Of a stretch of DNA of 63,459 nucleotides, positions 44,547-52,224 are shown piece by piece. The notes under the pieces are model-generated. The model worked only from the letters and a program-made list of their open reading frames with translations. It was not told where the DNA came from and ran no database searches. Source of the stretch: DATAAM01 sp036260075 (lineage in GTDB: Bacteria > Actinomycetota > Acidimicrobiia > Acidimicrobiales > JAHWLA01); the NCBI GenBank assembly GCA_036260075.1, contig DATAAM010000241.1, positions 1-63,459 on the forward strand, in the 5' to 3' direction. The position numbers and the translations under genes are program-made. Position 1 is the stretch's first letter. Each line of letters starts with the position of its first letter.

Positions 44547-45262
44547 TGATCCACGAGGTCGACGAAGCCCTGCGCACGCTCCTGCGCCGCGACGCGCTCA
44601 ACGGGTCGGACGTGGAGGTGGTGTTCGACGCGCCCACCAAGGAGTGGGCGGGCCGCCGCAACACGCCCACGCTCGACGTGTACCTCTACGACATCCGCGA
44701 AGACCTGAAGCGGCGCCACGTCGGCATGGTCGACCAGCGCGACGAGACAGGCACAGTGGTCGGCCGCAGGCCGCCGCCCCGCCAGTTCAAGCTCTCGTAT
44801 CTCATCACCGCGTGGACGAACCGGCCGGAGGACGAGCACCGCCTCCTGTCCTCCGCGCTCGCCTGCTTCATGCGCTACGACTTCCTACCCGAGGACGTGC
44901 TGAGCGGCTCGCTCGCCGACGTAGGGGTGCCGGTGTCCACGTACGTGGCCCTGCCGCCGCCCGAGGACCGGCAGATCTCCGACGTGTGGTCGGCACTGGG
45001 CGGCGAGCTCAAGCCCTCGGTCGACCTGGTGGTGGTGGCGCCCGTCGACACCGCCAGGGTCCTGCCGTTCGGGCCGCCGGTTCTGGAGCAGCCCCGCATC
45101 ACCGTCACCCGCGACGACGGCGCCACCGAGACGAAGACCAGCCGCCGCCACCGCGGCGCCGTGCTCGAGCCGCCCGCTCCGGCGCCGGAAGAGGAGGTCG
45201 TGTCCGGTACGGAGGAGCAGCCCGGTCGGGTGTTCCGCATGCGCGGCACCATCAAGCGGTGA
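44546..45262 (+). CDS. Injection-system cap/terminator protein (DUF4255, Afp16/Pvc16-like)
   Basis: The 238-aa protein starts MIHEVDEALRTLLRRDAL and matches the DUF4255 (Pvc16 N-terminal) family: PTLDVYLYDIREDLKRR and FKLSYLITAWTNRPEDEHRL are the family hallmarks. In Afp and PVC particles it caps the sheath-tube end and fixes length. The C-terminal 40 residues (AVLEPPAPAPEEE) are a low-complexity tail. GTG 45259 of the next gene overlaps its stop. Confidence 0.88.
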   Translation: MIHEVDEALRTLLRRDALNGSDVEVVFDAPTKEWAGRRNTPTLDVYLYDIREDLKRRHVGMVDQRDETGTVVGRRPPPRQFKLSYLITAWTNRPEDEHRLLSSALACFMRYDFLPEDVLSGSLADVGVPVSTYVALPPPEDRQISDVWSALGGELKPSVDLVVVAPVDTARVLPFGPPVLEQPRITVTRDDGATETKTSRRHRGAVLEPPAPAPEEEVVSGTEEQPGRVFRMRGTIKR

Positions 45263-47298
45263 CCAGCCACCTGTTCGGCCGGCTCGCCGTGGTGGAGAGC
45301 CGGGTCCGAGCGGCCGTGGCCGCCCGGCGGGCCGTCGATCCCACACCCGACGACCCCTTCCGGGGGCTGTACCTGGCGGACGAGCACGTCGACCGGCTGC
45401 TCGCGCCCGGCGCGCCGGCGGCCGCGCCGCCGCCCGAGCCGTCGGCCGTGGCCATGCTGTCGACAGTGGAGCAGGCGGCCGACGCCGCCGAGGCGCGCGG
45501 AGACGTGGTGCCGCTGCGCCGGCTGGCTGCCGCCTTCGACTTGGCACCCCTCGACGTGGAGCTGCTGCTGGTGGCCTTGGCCCCCGACCTCGACAGCCGC
45601 TTCGAGCGCCTCTACGGCTACCTCAACGACGACGTGTCGCGACGACGGGCCAGCGTGGGGCTGGCACTGGAGCTGTGCGGGCTGCCGCTGGCGACTGCCT
45701 TCGCACGCGAGCGGCTGTCGGCCGCCGGACCGCTGGTGCGGGGCGGGCTCGTGGTGGTCGAGGACCCGGACCGGCCGTTCCCGACGCGGGCGGTGCGGGT
45801 GCCCGACCGGGTGGCGGCCCACCTGCTGGGCCACGACGCACCCGACCCCCTGGTCGCCGACCTCGTGGTGGAGCCCCCCAAGGTGGTGCTCGAGGAGGCC
45901 GGCGCACTGGCCCGCGGCCTCCATGCGGGGGCTCGGGTGGCGTACCTGCGCGAGTCGCGCCCGGGCGGCGCCGGAAGGGCCGTGGCCGTCGCCGCGCTCG
46001 ACGCCGCCTTCGTCGTCGACCTCGATCGCATCGACGTGGACGACGTGGCGGCGGTCGCCCGGGTGGCCGGTCGGGAGGCGCGGCTGCTGGGCGCAGGGTT
46101 GGTGGCGGGGCCGATCGACCGGCTCGACCCGGCCGGGGTGCGGGCGTTCGCCGAGCTGCCGGGCCCGGTGGTGCTCACGGGCCGGGCCACGTGGGACCCG
46201 TCGTGGAGCAAGGTGGTGCCGCTGCTCCTGGAGGCGCCGGTGGTGGGCGCGGGCGCCCGGGCGACGCTGTGGCGCGAGGCGCTGAACGGCGACGGGCCCG
46301 TGCCCGATGCCGTCGACGTGGAGGCCGAGCTGGCGCCGTTCCGCATGACCCCCGAGCACGTGGGCCGCGCCGCCGTCGCGGCGCGATGGGAGGCGGCCGC
46401 CGCGGGCAGTGCCATCGGCGCCGCCGAGGTGCGGCGGGGCGCCCGGTCGCAGAACGCGGCGGGGCTGGAGCGACTGGCCCGCCGCATCGCGCCGGGCGTG
46501 GGATGGGACGACCTCGTGCTGCCGCCCCAGACGCGGGCGCACTTGCACGAGGTGGCGGCGCGGGCGCGCCGGCGCGACGTCGTGCTAAACGAATGGGGCA
46601 TGCGACCGGGCGGGGGTCGCGGGCGCGGCGTCACCGCCTTGTTCGCAGGCGACTCGGGCACGGGCAAGACGATGTCGGCCGAGGTGATCGCGGGCTCGCT
46701 CGGCCTCGACCTGTACGCAGTCAACCTGGCCACCGTCGTCGACAAGTACGTGGGCGAGACCGAGAAGAACCTGGAGCGGATCTTCTCCGAGGCAGACGGC
46801 GTGAACGGCATCCTCCTGTTCGACGAGGCCGACGCCCTGTTCGGCAAGCGCTCCGAGGTCAGCGACGCCCACGACCGCTACGCCAACATCGAGGTGGCCT
46901 ACCTCCTCCAGCGCATGGAGTCGTTCGACGGGCTGGCGATCCTGTCGACCAACCTGCGGTCGAACATCGACGAGGCGTTCGCCCGACGGCTCGACGCCAT
47001 CGTCGACTTCCCGGTGCCCGACGCCGGGCTGCGTCGCGAGCTGTGGGACCGCTGCCTCGGCGCCCAGGTCCCCCGCGGCGACGACATCGACCTCGACTTC
47101 TGCGCCGAGGCCTTCGAGCTGTCCGGGGGGAACATCCGCTCCGTCGCCCTCACCGCCGCCTACCTGGCGGCCGAGACGGGCCGGCCGGTCACGATGGCCG
47201 ACCTCATCCGGGCCACCCACCGTGAATACCGCAAGCTGGGCCGGCTGTCCGTGGCCGCCGAGTTCGGCCCCTGGTTCGACGTGGTCTCCACCGGCTGA
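45259..47298 (+). CDS. AAA+ ATPase of the injection system (Afp15/Pvc15-like)
   Basis: The 679-aa protein has a long N-terminal region (1-430) and a C-terminal AAA+ module with Walker A GDSGTGKT (464-471), Walker B ILLFDEAD (518-525), sensor region MESFDGLAILSTNL and arginine finger AFARRLD. This is the conserved eCIS ATPase, which in Afp/PVC acts in assembly. The first two-thirds are less conserved, as usual. GTG 45259 overlaps the cap gene. Cytosolic. Confidence 0.88.
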   Translation: MTSHLFGRLAVVESRVRAAVAARRAVDPTPDDPFRGLYLADEHVDRLLAPGAPAAAPPPEPSAVAMLSTVEQAADAAEARGDVVPLRRLAAAFDLAPLDVELLLVALAPDLDSRFERLYGYLNDDVSRRRASVGLALELCGLPLATAFARERLSAAGPLVRGGLVVVEDPDRPFPTRAVRVPDRVAAHLLGHDAPDPLVADLVVEPPKVVLEEAGALARGLHAGARVAYLRESRPGGAGRAVAVAALDAAFVVDLDRIDVDDVAAVARVAGREARLLGAGLVAGPIDRLDPAGVRAFAELPGPVVLTGRATWDPSWSKVVPLLLEAPVVGAGARATLWREALNGDGPVPDAVDVEAELAPFRMTPEHVGRAAVAARWEAAAAGSAIGAAEVRRGARSQNAAGLERLARRIAPGVGWDDLVLPPQTRAHLHEVAARARRRDVVLNEWGMRPGGGRGRGVTALFAGDSGTGKTMSAEVIAGSLGLDLYAVNLATVVDKYVGETEKNLERIFSEADGVNGILLFDEADALFGKRSEVSDAHDRYANIEVAYLLQRMESFDGLAILSTNLRSNIDEAFARRLDAIVDFPVPDAGLRRELWDRCLGAQVPRGDDIDLDFCAEAFELSGGNIRSVALTAAYLAAETGRPVTMADLIRATHREYRKLGRLSVAAEFGPWFDVVSTG

Positions 47299-47330
47299 CG
47301 CCGTCCCGGCGCCGGAACGACGGAAGGGGT

Positions 47331-47344
47331 TGCCCGAAAGGGCA
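47331..47344 (+). promoter_or_regulatory. TGCCCGAAAGGGCA hairpin before the cargo-like gene
   Basis: A 5-bp stem TGCCC/GGGCA closed by a GAAA tetraloop, 58 bases before the start at 47403. The same 14 bases occur at 49510 before the sheath gene. It could be an RNA stability or regulator element. Confidence 0.45.
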
Positions 47345-47402
47345 GGGACGTCGGCACCGGCGGCCCTTGTGGTCGAGGGCGCGGCGGACGGAGCATGGCG
47401 GC

Positions 47403-47990
47403 ATGAGCGATCTCCACCACGCCAACGAGGAGCAGCTCGACGGCCGCGCTCGCACGCCGGGCAAGACGGCGGGCCACGAGCACGAGCACCCGCTGCTGCA
47501 CCTCCAGCACGCGGCGGGCAACAGGGCGACGGCCAAGGCGGTGCCGGTGCAGCGCTTCTTCGGCATGTTCGGGGGCGGCAACCCCATGCAGGGGATGATG
47601 GGGCAGGCCGGCGGGATGGCGGGCCAGGGCGCCACAGCGGGCATGCAGCACCTCGGCGGCATGATGGGCGGCCCCATGGGCGGCATGATCGGCGGCATGG
47701 GCGGCCCCATGGGCGGGGTGGCCCAGAACCTGATGGGCGGCAACATGGCCGGGGCCATGGGCGGCATGCAGGGCATGGGCGCGGGCGCCGCCTCCGGGCT
47801 GGCCGGCATGGGCATGAACGCGCTGGGCGGCGCCATCGGCGGCCCCATGGGCGGAGCCATCGGCGGGATGGGCGGCGCCATGGGCCAAGGCCTGTCGTCG
47901 ATGATGATGGGCGGCAACCCGATGCAGGCGGGCATGGGCATGCTGGGCGCGGCGGGCAACGCGCTGAGCGGTCTGCTCGGCGGCATCTGA
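47403..47990 (+). CDS. Glycine/methionine-rich protein, candidate injection cargo
   Basis: The 195-aa protein has a hydrophilic, His-rich N-terminus ending in HPLLHLQHAAGNRATAK, then about 140 residues of Gly, Met and Ala with GxxxG-type spacing (GGPMGGMIGGMGGPMGG). Such glycine-zipper sequence can insert in membranes. The N-terminal LHLQHAAGNR element recurs as LHVQRAVGNR in the next protein, a DUF4157 protein, and matches the LQ-x-x-GN element common at the N-terminus of eCIS-linked proteins. It is therefore a candidate cargo or effector of the injection system; a toxin role is inference. No known family. Confidence 0.6.
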   Translation: MSDLHHANEEQLDGRARTPGKTAGHEHEHPLLHLQHAAGNRATAKAVPVQRFFGMFGGGNPMQGMMGQAGGMAGQGATAGMQHLGGMMGGPMGGMIGGMGGPMGGVAQNLMGGNMAGAMGGMQGMGAGAASGLAGMGMNALGGAIGGPMGGAIGGMGGAMGQGLSSMMMGGNPMQAGMGMLGAAGNALSGLLGGI

Positions 47991-47991
47991 G

Positions 47992-48609
47992 ATGACGACC
48001 CTCGACTCGCACGCGCGAGGCGAGGACCGCGACGACGATCGCAGCTACAAGTCGGTCGACCGTGCGCCGCGGGGCCGTCCGCCGGTCGACACCGGCCGGG
48101 CCCTCCAGGCGCTGGTGGCGGGCCGCAGCGCGTCGATGGGCCACGACACCGTGCTGCACGTGCAACGGGCCGTCGGCAACCGCGGCATGAGCGACGTGCT
48201 GGGCGAACAGGTGGCGACGCTCGACGGCGGCGGCTCGCCGCTTCCCCGACCGGTGCAGGCGCAGATGGAGCGGGCCATGGGGGCCGACCTGTCGAACGTG
48301 CGGGTGCACACCGACTCGCGCGCCGACGAGCTGTCCCGCTCGATGGGCGCCGCCGCGTTCACCACGGGGCGCAACATCGCCTTCAAGTCGGGTGCCTACC
48401 AGCCGGGCACGCCGGGCGGCGACAAGCTGCTGGCCCACGAGCTCACCCACGTGGTGCAGCAGCGCAGCGGGCCGGTCGAGGGCACGCCCACGGGCGGTGG
48501 CGTCAAGGTCAGCGACCCGTCCGACCGCCACGAGCAGGAGGCCGAGCGGGCAGCCGAGCAGGTGGCCCAACGAGCCGTCGACGAGGACGAAGACGAGGAG
48601 GACGCCTAG
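47992..48609 (+). CDS. DUF4157 (eCIS core) metallopeptidase-like protein
   Basis: The 205-aa protein has the DUF4157 domain: NVRVHTDSRADELSRSMGA, AAFTTGRNIAFKSGAYQPG and the zinc site LAHELTHVVQQ. An LHVQRAVGNR element (about residue 55) precedes it. DUF4157 proteins are the most common non-structural companions of injection systems, found on cargo or inside particles. It starts one base after the gene before it. Whether the zinc site is catalytic is unknown. Confidence 0.85.
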   Translation: MTTLDSHARGEDRDDDRSYKSVDRAPRGRPPVDTGRALQALVAGRSASMGHDTVLHVQRAVGNRGMSDVLGEQVATLDGGGSPLPRPVQAQMERAMGADLSNVRVHTDSRADELSRSMGAAAFTTGRNIAFKSGAYQPGTPGGDKLLAHELTHVVQQRSGPVEGTPTGGGVKVSDPSDRHEQEAERAAEQVAQRAVDEDEDEEDA

Positions 48610-48610
48610 T

Positions 48611-48670
48611 CCCGCCGTTCTTTTACCCGATGGCGCACTGGCGTGCGCCTTCGGGGAAAAGAACGGCGGG
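48611..48670. repeat. 27-bp-arm palindromic element A between convergent genes
   Basis: Left arm 48611-48637 begins CCCGCCGTTCTTTT and pairs with right arm 48644-48670 with two mismatches; the loop is six bases. It lies between convergent stops (48609 and 48678), so it can act as a bidirectional terminator. Its core GTTCTTTT...CCCGA, with GGCGC in the inner arm, recurs in the element at 52911-52960. Confidence 0.8.
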
Positions 48671-48677
48671 CGCGGCC

Positions 48678-48761
48678 TCAGGAGCGGTCGCCGTCGCTCT
48701 CGCCCGCGCACGCCGTCGACGCCCACAGCACGAGCACCAGCAACAGCGCCCGCCCGATCAC
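48678..48761 (-). CDS. Tiny putative lipoprotein
   Basis: A 27-aa open frame (VIGRALLLVLVLWASTACAG, then ESDGDRS) starts at a GTG overlapping the methyltransferase stop (GTGA). It has a signal-type hydrophobic core with a lipobox-like TAC. The size is very small, so it may be spurious, although the coupling and the lipobox argue for it. Confidence 0.35.
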   Translation of the reverse strand: MIGRALLLVLVLWASTACAGESDGDRS

Positions 48762-49474
48762 CTGGCCACGGCCACCAGGCGGGAGGCGTCGGCCCCGTAC
48801 GGCGAGCCGTGCAGCGAGCCGAAGCAGCGGATCTCCTCGAAGCCCGCCTCGCGCAGCGCCGCCTTGAGCTCGCCGGCCGAGTACAGGCGGTGGGTCAGCA
48901 CGAAGTCGGCCCGGCCCTCGTCGCCCAGGAAGGCGAACCGGTGGTCGACCCACGTCCAGTCGTCCCGCACCTGCTGGTCGGTCAGGACGAGCAGCCCGTT
49001 CTCCTCCAGCCACGTGGGCCCCCGCAGCGTGCGGGCGATCACCTCCTTGCCCAGCAGCTCCACGAGCAGCACGCCGCCGTCGCGCAGTGAGGCCCGCACG
49101 TTGCCCAGCACGGCCACGTCGTCGGACGGGTCCTCGAAGTACCCGAACGACGTGGAGAACACGAAGGCGGCGTCGAAGGAGTCGTCCTCGCGGAACCGCA
49201 GCATGTCGTCGCACACGAACCGGGCCGACAGGCCCTGCTGCTCGGCCAGCTTCGACGCCGTGTCGACGAAGGCCGGTGTGACGTCGACGCCCGTGACCTC
49301 GTAGCCCCGGCGGGCCAGCTCGAGCGAGTGGCGGCCGGGACCGCACGCCAGGTCGAGCACCGAGGCCCCGGGAGCCACCCCGGCGAGCGCCACCGCGGCG
49401 TCCACCTCCGGGCCTGCCTCGGCCCAGCGGTTCTGGTCGAAGATGATCGGGGCGAAGTCCTCCCACGAACCCAT
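48758..49474 (-). CDS. SAM-dependent methyltransferase inside the injection locus
   Basis: The 238-aa protein has motif I VLDLACGPGRHSLELA (about residue 39), acidic end VTGVDVTPAFVD, and a motif IV region (DSFDAAFVFSTSFGYFEDP). It is a class I methyltransferase with an N-terminal DFAPIIFDQNRW segment often seen in small-molecule or peptide methylases. It lies on the opposite strand between DUF4157 and sheath genes, so it interrupts the operon and is probably transcribed separately. Its role in the system is not clear. Confidence 0.75.
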   Translation of the reverse strand: MGSWEDFAPIIFDQNRWAEAGPEVDAAVALAGVAPGASVLDLACGPGRHSLELARRGYEVTGVDVTPAFVDTASKLAEQQGLSARFVCDDMLRFREDDSFDAAFVFSTSFGYFEDPSDDVAVLGNVRASLRDGGVLLVELLGKEVIARTLRGPTWLEENGLLVLTDQQVRDDWTWVDHRFAFLGDEGRADFVLTHRLYSAGELKAALREAGFEEIRCFGSLHGSPYGADASRLVAVAR

Positions 49475-49509
49475 GGCCGCGACGCTACGGCCCGTCGCCG
49501 GCCCCCGCG

Positions 49510-49523
49510 TGCCCGAAAGGGCA
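49510..49523 (+). promoter_or_regulatory. TGCCCGAAAGGGCA hairpin before the sheath gene
   Basis: Exact copy of the hairpin at 47331, 95 bases before the sheath ATG and in the divergent gap with the methyltransferase (ATG 49474). Confidence 0.45.
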
Positions 49524-49618
49524 GCACAACGTTCCCGCACAAGCGCCCGGTGGGGCGTTGTCCGACGCCTTGCGCGACGAGAGGCTCGGCAGCGCATCAG
49601 TCATCGAGGAGGAGTGGT

Positions 49619-51145
49619 ATGCCCACCTACCTGTCACCGGGTGTCTACGTCGAGGAGGTCGACAGCGGCTCCCGGCCGATCGAGGGCGTCAGCACCGCGG
49701 TGGCAGCCTTCGTCGGCCTCGCCGCGTCCGGCCCGTTCAACACGCCGACGCTCGTCACCAACTGGACGCAGTACACCTCGATCTTCGGCGACTTCGTCGA
49801 GGGGTCGTACCTCGCCCACGCCGTGTACGGCTACTTCCAGAACGGCGGCGGCCAGGCCTACATCGTCCGCATCGGCGGCGACGGCGAGGCGCCTGCGGCA
49901 CGCGCCGAGCTCACCACCGGCGGCGACCAGAAGGTCGGCGCCTACCGCGTGCAGGCGCTCGAAGCGGGTCCCGCGGGCAACGACATCTCGGTCGAGGTGG
50001 CGGCGGCCGGCCAGGCCGACGCAGGAGACGACACGTTCAAGCTCGTCGTCAAGCGCGGCGGCAAGGCGGAAGAGACGTTCGACAACGTCACCACCAAGAA
50101 GGGCAAGACCAACGTCGCCACCGTCGTGAACCAGCAGTCGAAGCTCATTCGGCTGGAGGAGGTCGGTGGCGCCGTCGAGGCCGTGGCCAAGGGCACCGTC
50201 TCGCTGTCGGGCGGCGGGGCGCCTGCGCCCACCCGCCTGGGCGCCGAGGACTACGTGGGCGACTCGGCCGACCGCACCGGCTTCGGCGGCCTGGAGGCCA
50301 TCGAGGACGTGACCATGGTGGCCGTCCCCGACCTCATGGCCGCATACCAGAACAACATGATCGACCTCGAAGGCGTGCAGGCGGTGCAGTTGGCGATGAT
50401 CGCCCACTGCGAGCTCATGGGTGACCGGGTGGCGATCCTCGATCCGCCCCCGGGCCTCAACGCCCAGCAGATCCGCGAGTGGCGGGTCGACAAGGCGGGC
50501 TACGACTCCAAGTACGCGGCGCTGTACTGGCCGTGGGTCAAGGTGTTCGATCCGGCGTCGGGCCAGAACGTGCACGTGCCGCCCGCGGGCCACGTGGCCG
50601 GCATCTGGGCCCGCAACGACGACACCCGCGGCGTGCACAAGGCGCCCGCCAACGAGGTGGTGCGGGGTGCGATCAGCCTGGAGCTGAACTGCACCAAGGC
50701 CGAGCAGGAGCAGCTCAACCCCAACGGCGTGAACTGCATCCGGGCCTTCCCCGGCCGCGGCATCCGGGTGTGGGGCGCCCGCACCCTGTCGAGCGACCCG
50801 GCCTGGCGCTACCTCAACATCCGCCGGCTCTTCAACTACCTGGAGAAGTCGATCCTCACCAACACCGACTGGGTGGTGTTCGAGCCCAACGACCCGAACC
50901 TGTGGGCGAAGATCCGCCGCACCATCGCCGCCTTCCTCGTCATGGAGTGGCGGAAGGGCGCGTTCTTCGGCCTTACGCCGGAGGAGGCCTTCTACGTCAA
51001 GTGCGACGAGGAGACCAACCCGGCCGAGGCCATCGACGCAGGCCAGGTGCTGTGCGAGATCGGCGTCGCCCCGGTGAAGCCCGCCGAGTTCGTCATCTTC
51101 CGCCTGTCGCAGTTCTCGGGCGGCGTCTCACTGGTCAACGAGTAA
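49619..51145 (+). CDS. Contractile sheath protein (gp18/Afp2-4-like)
   Basis: The 508-aa protein opens MPTYLSPGVYVEEVDSGSRP, the universal start of phage-like and eCIS sheath proteins, followed by STAVAAFVGLAASGPFNTPT and YGYFQNGGGQAYIVRIGG. The C-terminal half has DPAWRYLNIRRLFNYLEKSI, VVFEPNDPNLWAKIRRTIAA and ALYWPWVKVFDP, the sheath handshake domain. A GGAGGAG site lies before ATG 49619. Only one sheath gene is present, unlike Afp with three. It forms the contractile outer layer that drives the tube. Confidence 0.93.
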   Translation: MPTYLSPGVYVEEVDSGSRPIEGVSTAVAAFVGLAASGPFNTPTLVTNWTQYTSIFGDFVEGSYLAHAVYGYFQNGGGQAYIVRIGGDGEAPAARAELTTGGDQKVGAYRVQALEAGPAGNDISVEVAAAGQADAGDDTFKLVVKRGGKAEETFDNVTTKKGKTNVATVVNQQSKLIRLEEVGGAVEAVAKGTVSLSGGGAPAPTRLGAEDYVGDSADRTGFGGLEAIEDVTMVAVPDLMAAYQNNMIDLEGVQAVQLAMIAHCELMGDRVAILDPPPGLNAQQIREWRVDKAGYDSKYAALYWPWVKVFDPASGQNVHVPPAGHVAGIWARNDDTRGVHKAPANEVVRGAISLELNCTKAEQEQLNPNGVNCIRAFPGRGIRVWGARTLSSDPAWRYLNIRRLFNYLEKSILTNTDWVVFEPNDPNLWAKIRRTIAAFLVMEWRKGAFFGLTPEEAFYVKCDEETNPAEAIDAGQVLCEIGVAPVKPAEFVIFRLSQFSGGVSLVNE

Positions 51146-51160
51146 CGGGAGGTAGGGCAG

Positions 51161-51607
51161 ATGCCCGGCTTCGAACCCAACGACAGTGCCGTCGGCTACG
51201 CGTTCTTCGCCGAGTTCGACGGTCCGCCTTCGATGCTCATGGAGGTGGGACCGCTTACGAGCGAAGTGAAGGTCATCGACATCAAGCACCAGCTGCCCAC
51301 CGGCCAGTACGCGGCCAAGAAGGTGCCGGCCAAGCCCGAGGGGGGCCAGCTCACGATGAAGCGAGGCCTCACCAACAGCACCGACTGGCGCGACTGGCAC
51401 AAGCTCGCCGCCGATGGCAAGGCCAAGGACATGCGCAAGACCGGGTCCATCGTCGTTCTGACGTACGCAGGCGAGGAGATCGCCCGGTGGAACGTCGAGG
51501 CGGCATGGATCAGCAAGCTGGAGATCGGCACAGCCAAGGCCGGAGACACCAGCCCGCTGACCGAGACGGCCACCGTCGTCTTCGAGAACCTCGTCCGCGT
51601 CAAGTAA
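51161..51607 (+). CDS. Tail tube protein 1 (gp19/Afp1-like)
   Basis: The 148-aa protein matches the T4 gp19/tail tube family: VGYAFFAEFDGPPSMLMEVG and the loop PEGGQLTMKRGLTNSTDW, ending in TETATVVFENLVRV. It makes the inner tube. It starts 15 bases after the sheath stop with GGGAGG before it. A second tube-type gene is at 54118. Confidence 0.9.
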   Translation: MPGFEPNDSAVGYAFFAEFDGPPSMLMEVGPLTSEVKVIDIKHQLPTGQYAAKKVPAKPEGGQLTMKRGLTNSTDWRDWHKLAADGKAKDMRKTGSIVVLTYAGEEIARWNVEAAWISKLEIGTAKAGDTSPLTETATVVFENLVRVK

Positions 51608-51619
51608 GGGACGAGTCCG

Positions 51620-52066
51620 GTGAGACGGTCGATCGCAGGGGTGGTCGCCTCCGACGAGGAGGTGACCACCCTCACCTTCGCTCCCGAGCCGCTGCGCACG
51701 GAGTTCGAGTTCGAGCTGCCCCGCGGCTACCTCGACGACGCGGGCGTGCTCCACAAGCGCGGGGTGATGCGGCTGGCCACGGCCAAGGACGAGCTGCTGC
51801 TCACCAAGGACGACCGGGTGCGCATGAACCCGGCGTACATGACGGTGTGCCTACTCGCCCGTGTGATCACGGAGCTCGGCACGCTGACCGACCACGAGGT
51901 CAACGCAGGCGTGGTCGAGAACTTCTTCGCGTCGGACCTGGCGTTCCTCCAGGACATGTACCGGCGCATCAACCAGGAAGGCCACACCCGCGCCGCCGTC
52001 ACGTGTCCTGCGTGCGAGCACGAGTTCACGGTCGACGTGGCCGGTGGTCGCCTGGGGGAATCGTGA
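51620..52066 (+). CDS. Baseplate-related protein (T4 gp26-like) with CxxC
   Basis: The 148-aa product has TEFEFELPRGYLDDAGVLHK, LTKDDRVRMNPAYMTVCLLA and a C-terminal CPACEHEFTVDV zinc-type knuckle. It is found in the same place in other eCIS loci and is called a baseplate/tail assembly protein. GTG 51620 follows the tube gene by 12 bases. The two cysteines probably bind zinc together with His. Confidence 0.7.
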   Translation: MRRSIAGVVASDEEVTTLTFAPEPLRTEFEFELPRGYLDDAGVLHKRGVMRLATAKDELLLTKDDRVRMNPAYMTVCLLARVITELGTLTDHEVNAGVVENFFASDLAFLQDMYRRINQEGHTRAAVTCPACEHEFTVDVAGGRLGES

Positions 52067-52221
52067 CGTACGCGACCGATCGCCTCTACGAGGAGGTCGC
52101 GTACGTCGCCTACCACTTCCACTGGTCGCTCGACGAGATCCTCGAGCTGGAGCACCCGCTGCGCCGGAGGTTCGTCTCGGAGATCGCGTCGATCAACACC
52201 CGCCTGTCCGACGGCGAGTGA
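52063..52221 (+). CDS. Short DUF6760-like protein of the injection system
   Basis: The 52-aa product (YATDRLYEEVAYVAYHFHWS, then LDEILELEHPLRRRFVSEI) is a small helical protein present in actinobacterial eCIS loci. The GTG at 52063 overlaps the upstream stop (GTGA), which supports its translation. Probably structural or a chaperone-like baseplate piece. Confidence 0.65.
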   Translation: MTYATDRLYEEVAYVAYHFHWSLDEILELEHPLRRRFVSEIASINTRLSDGE

Positions 52222-52224
52222 GCG

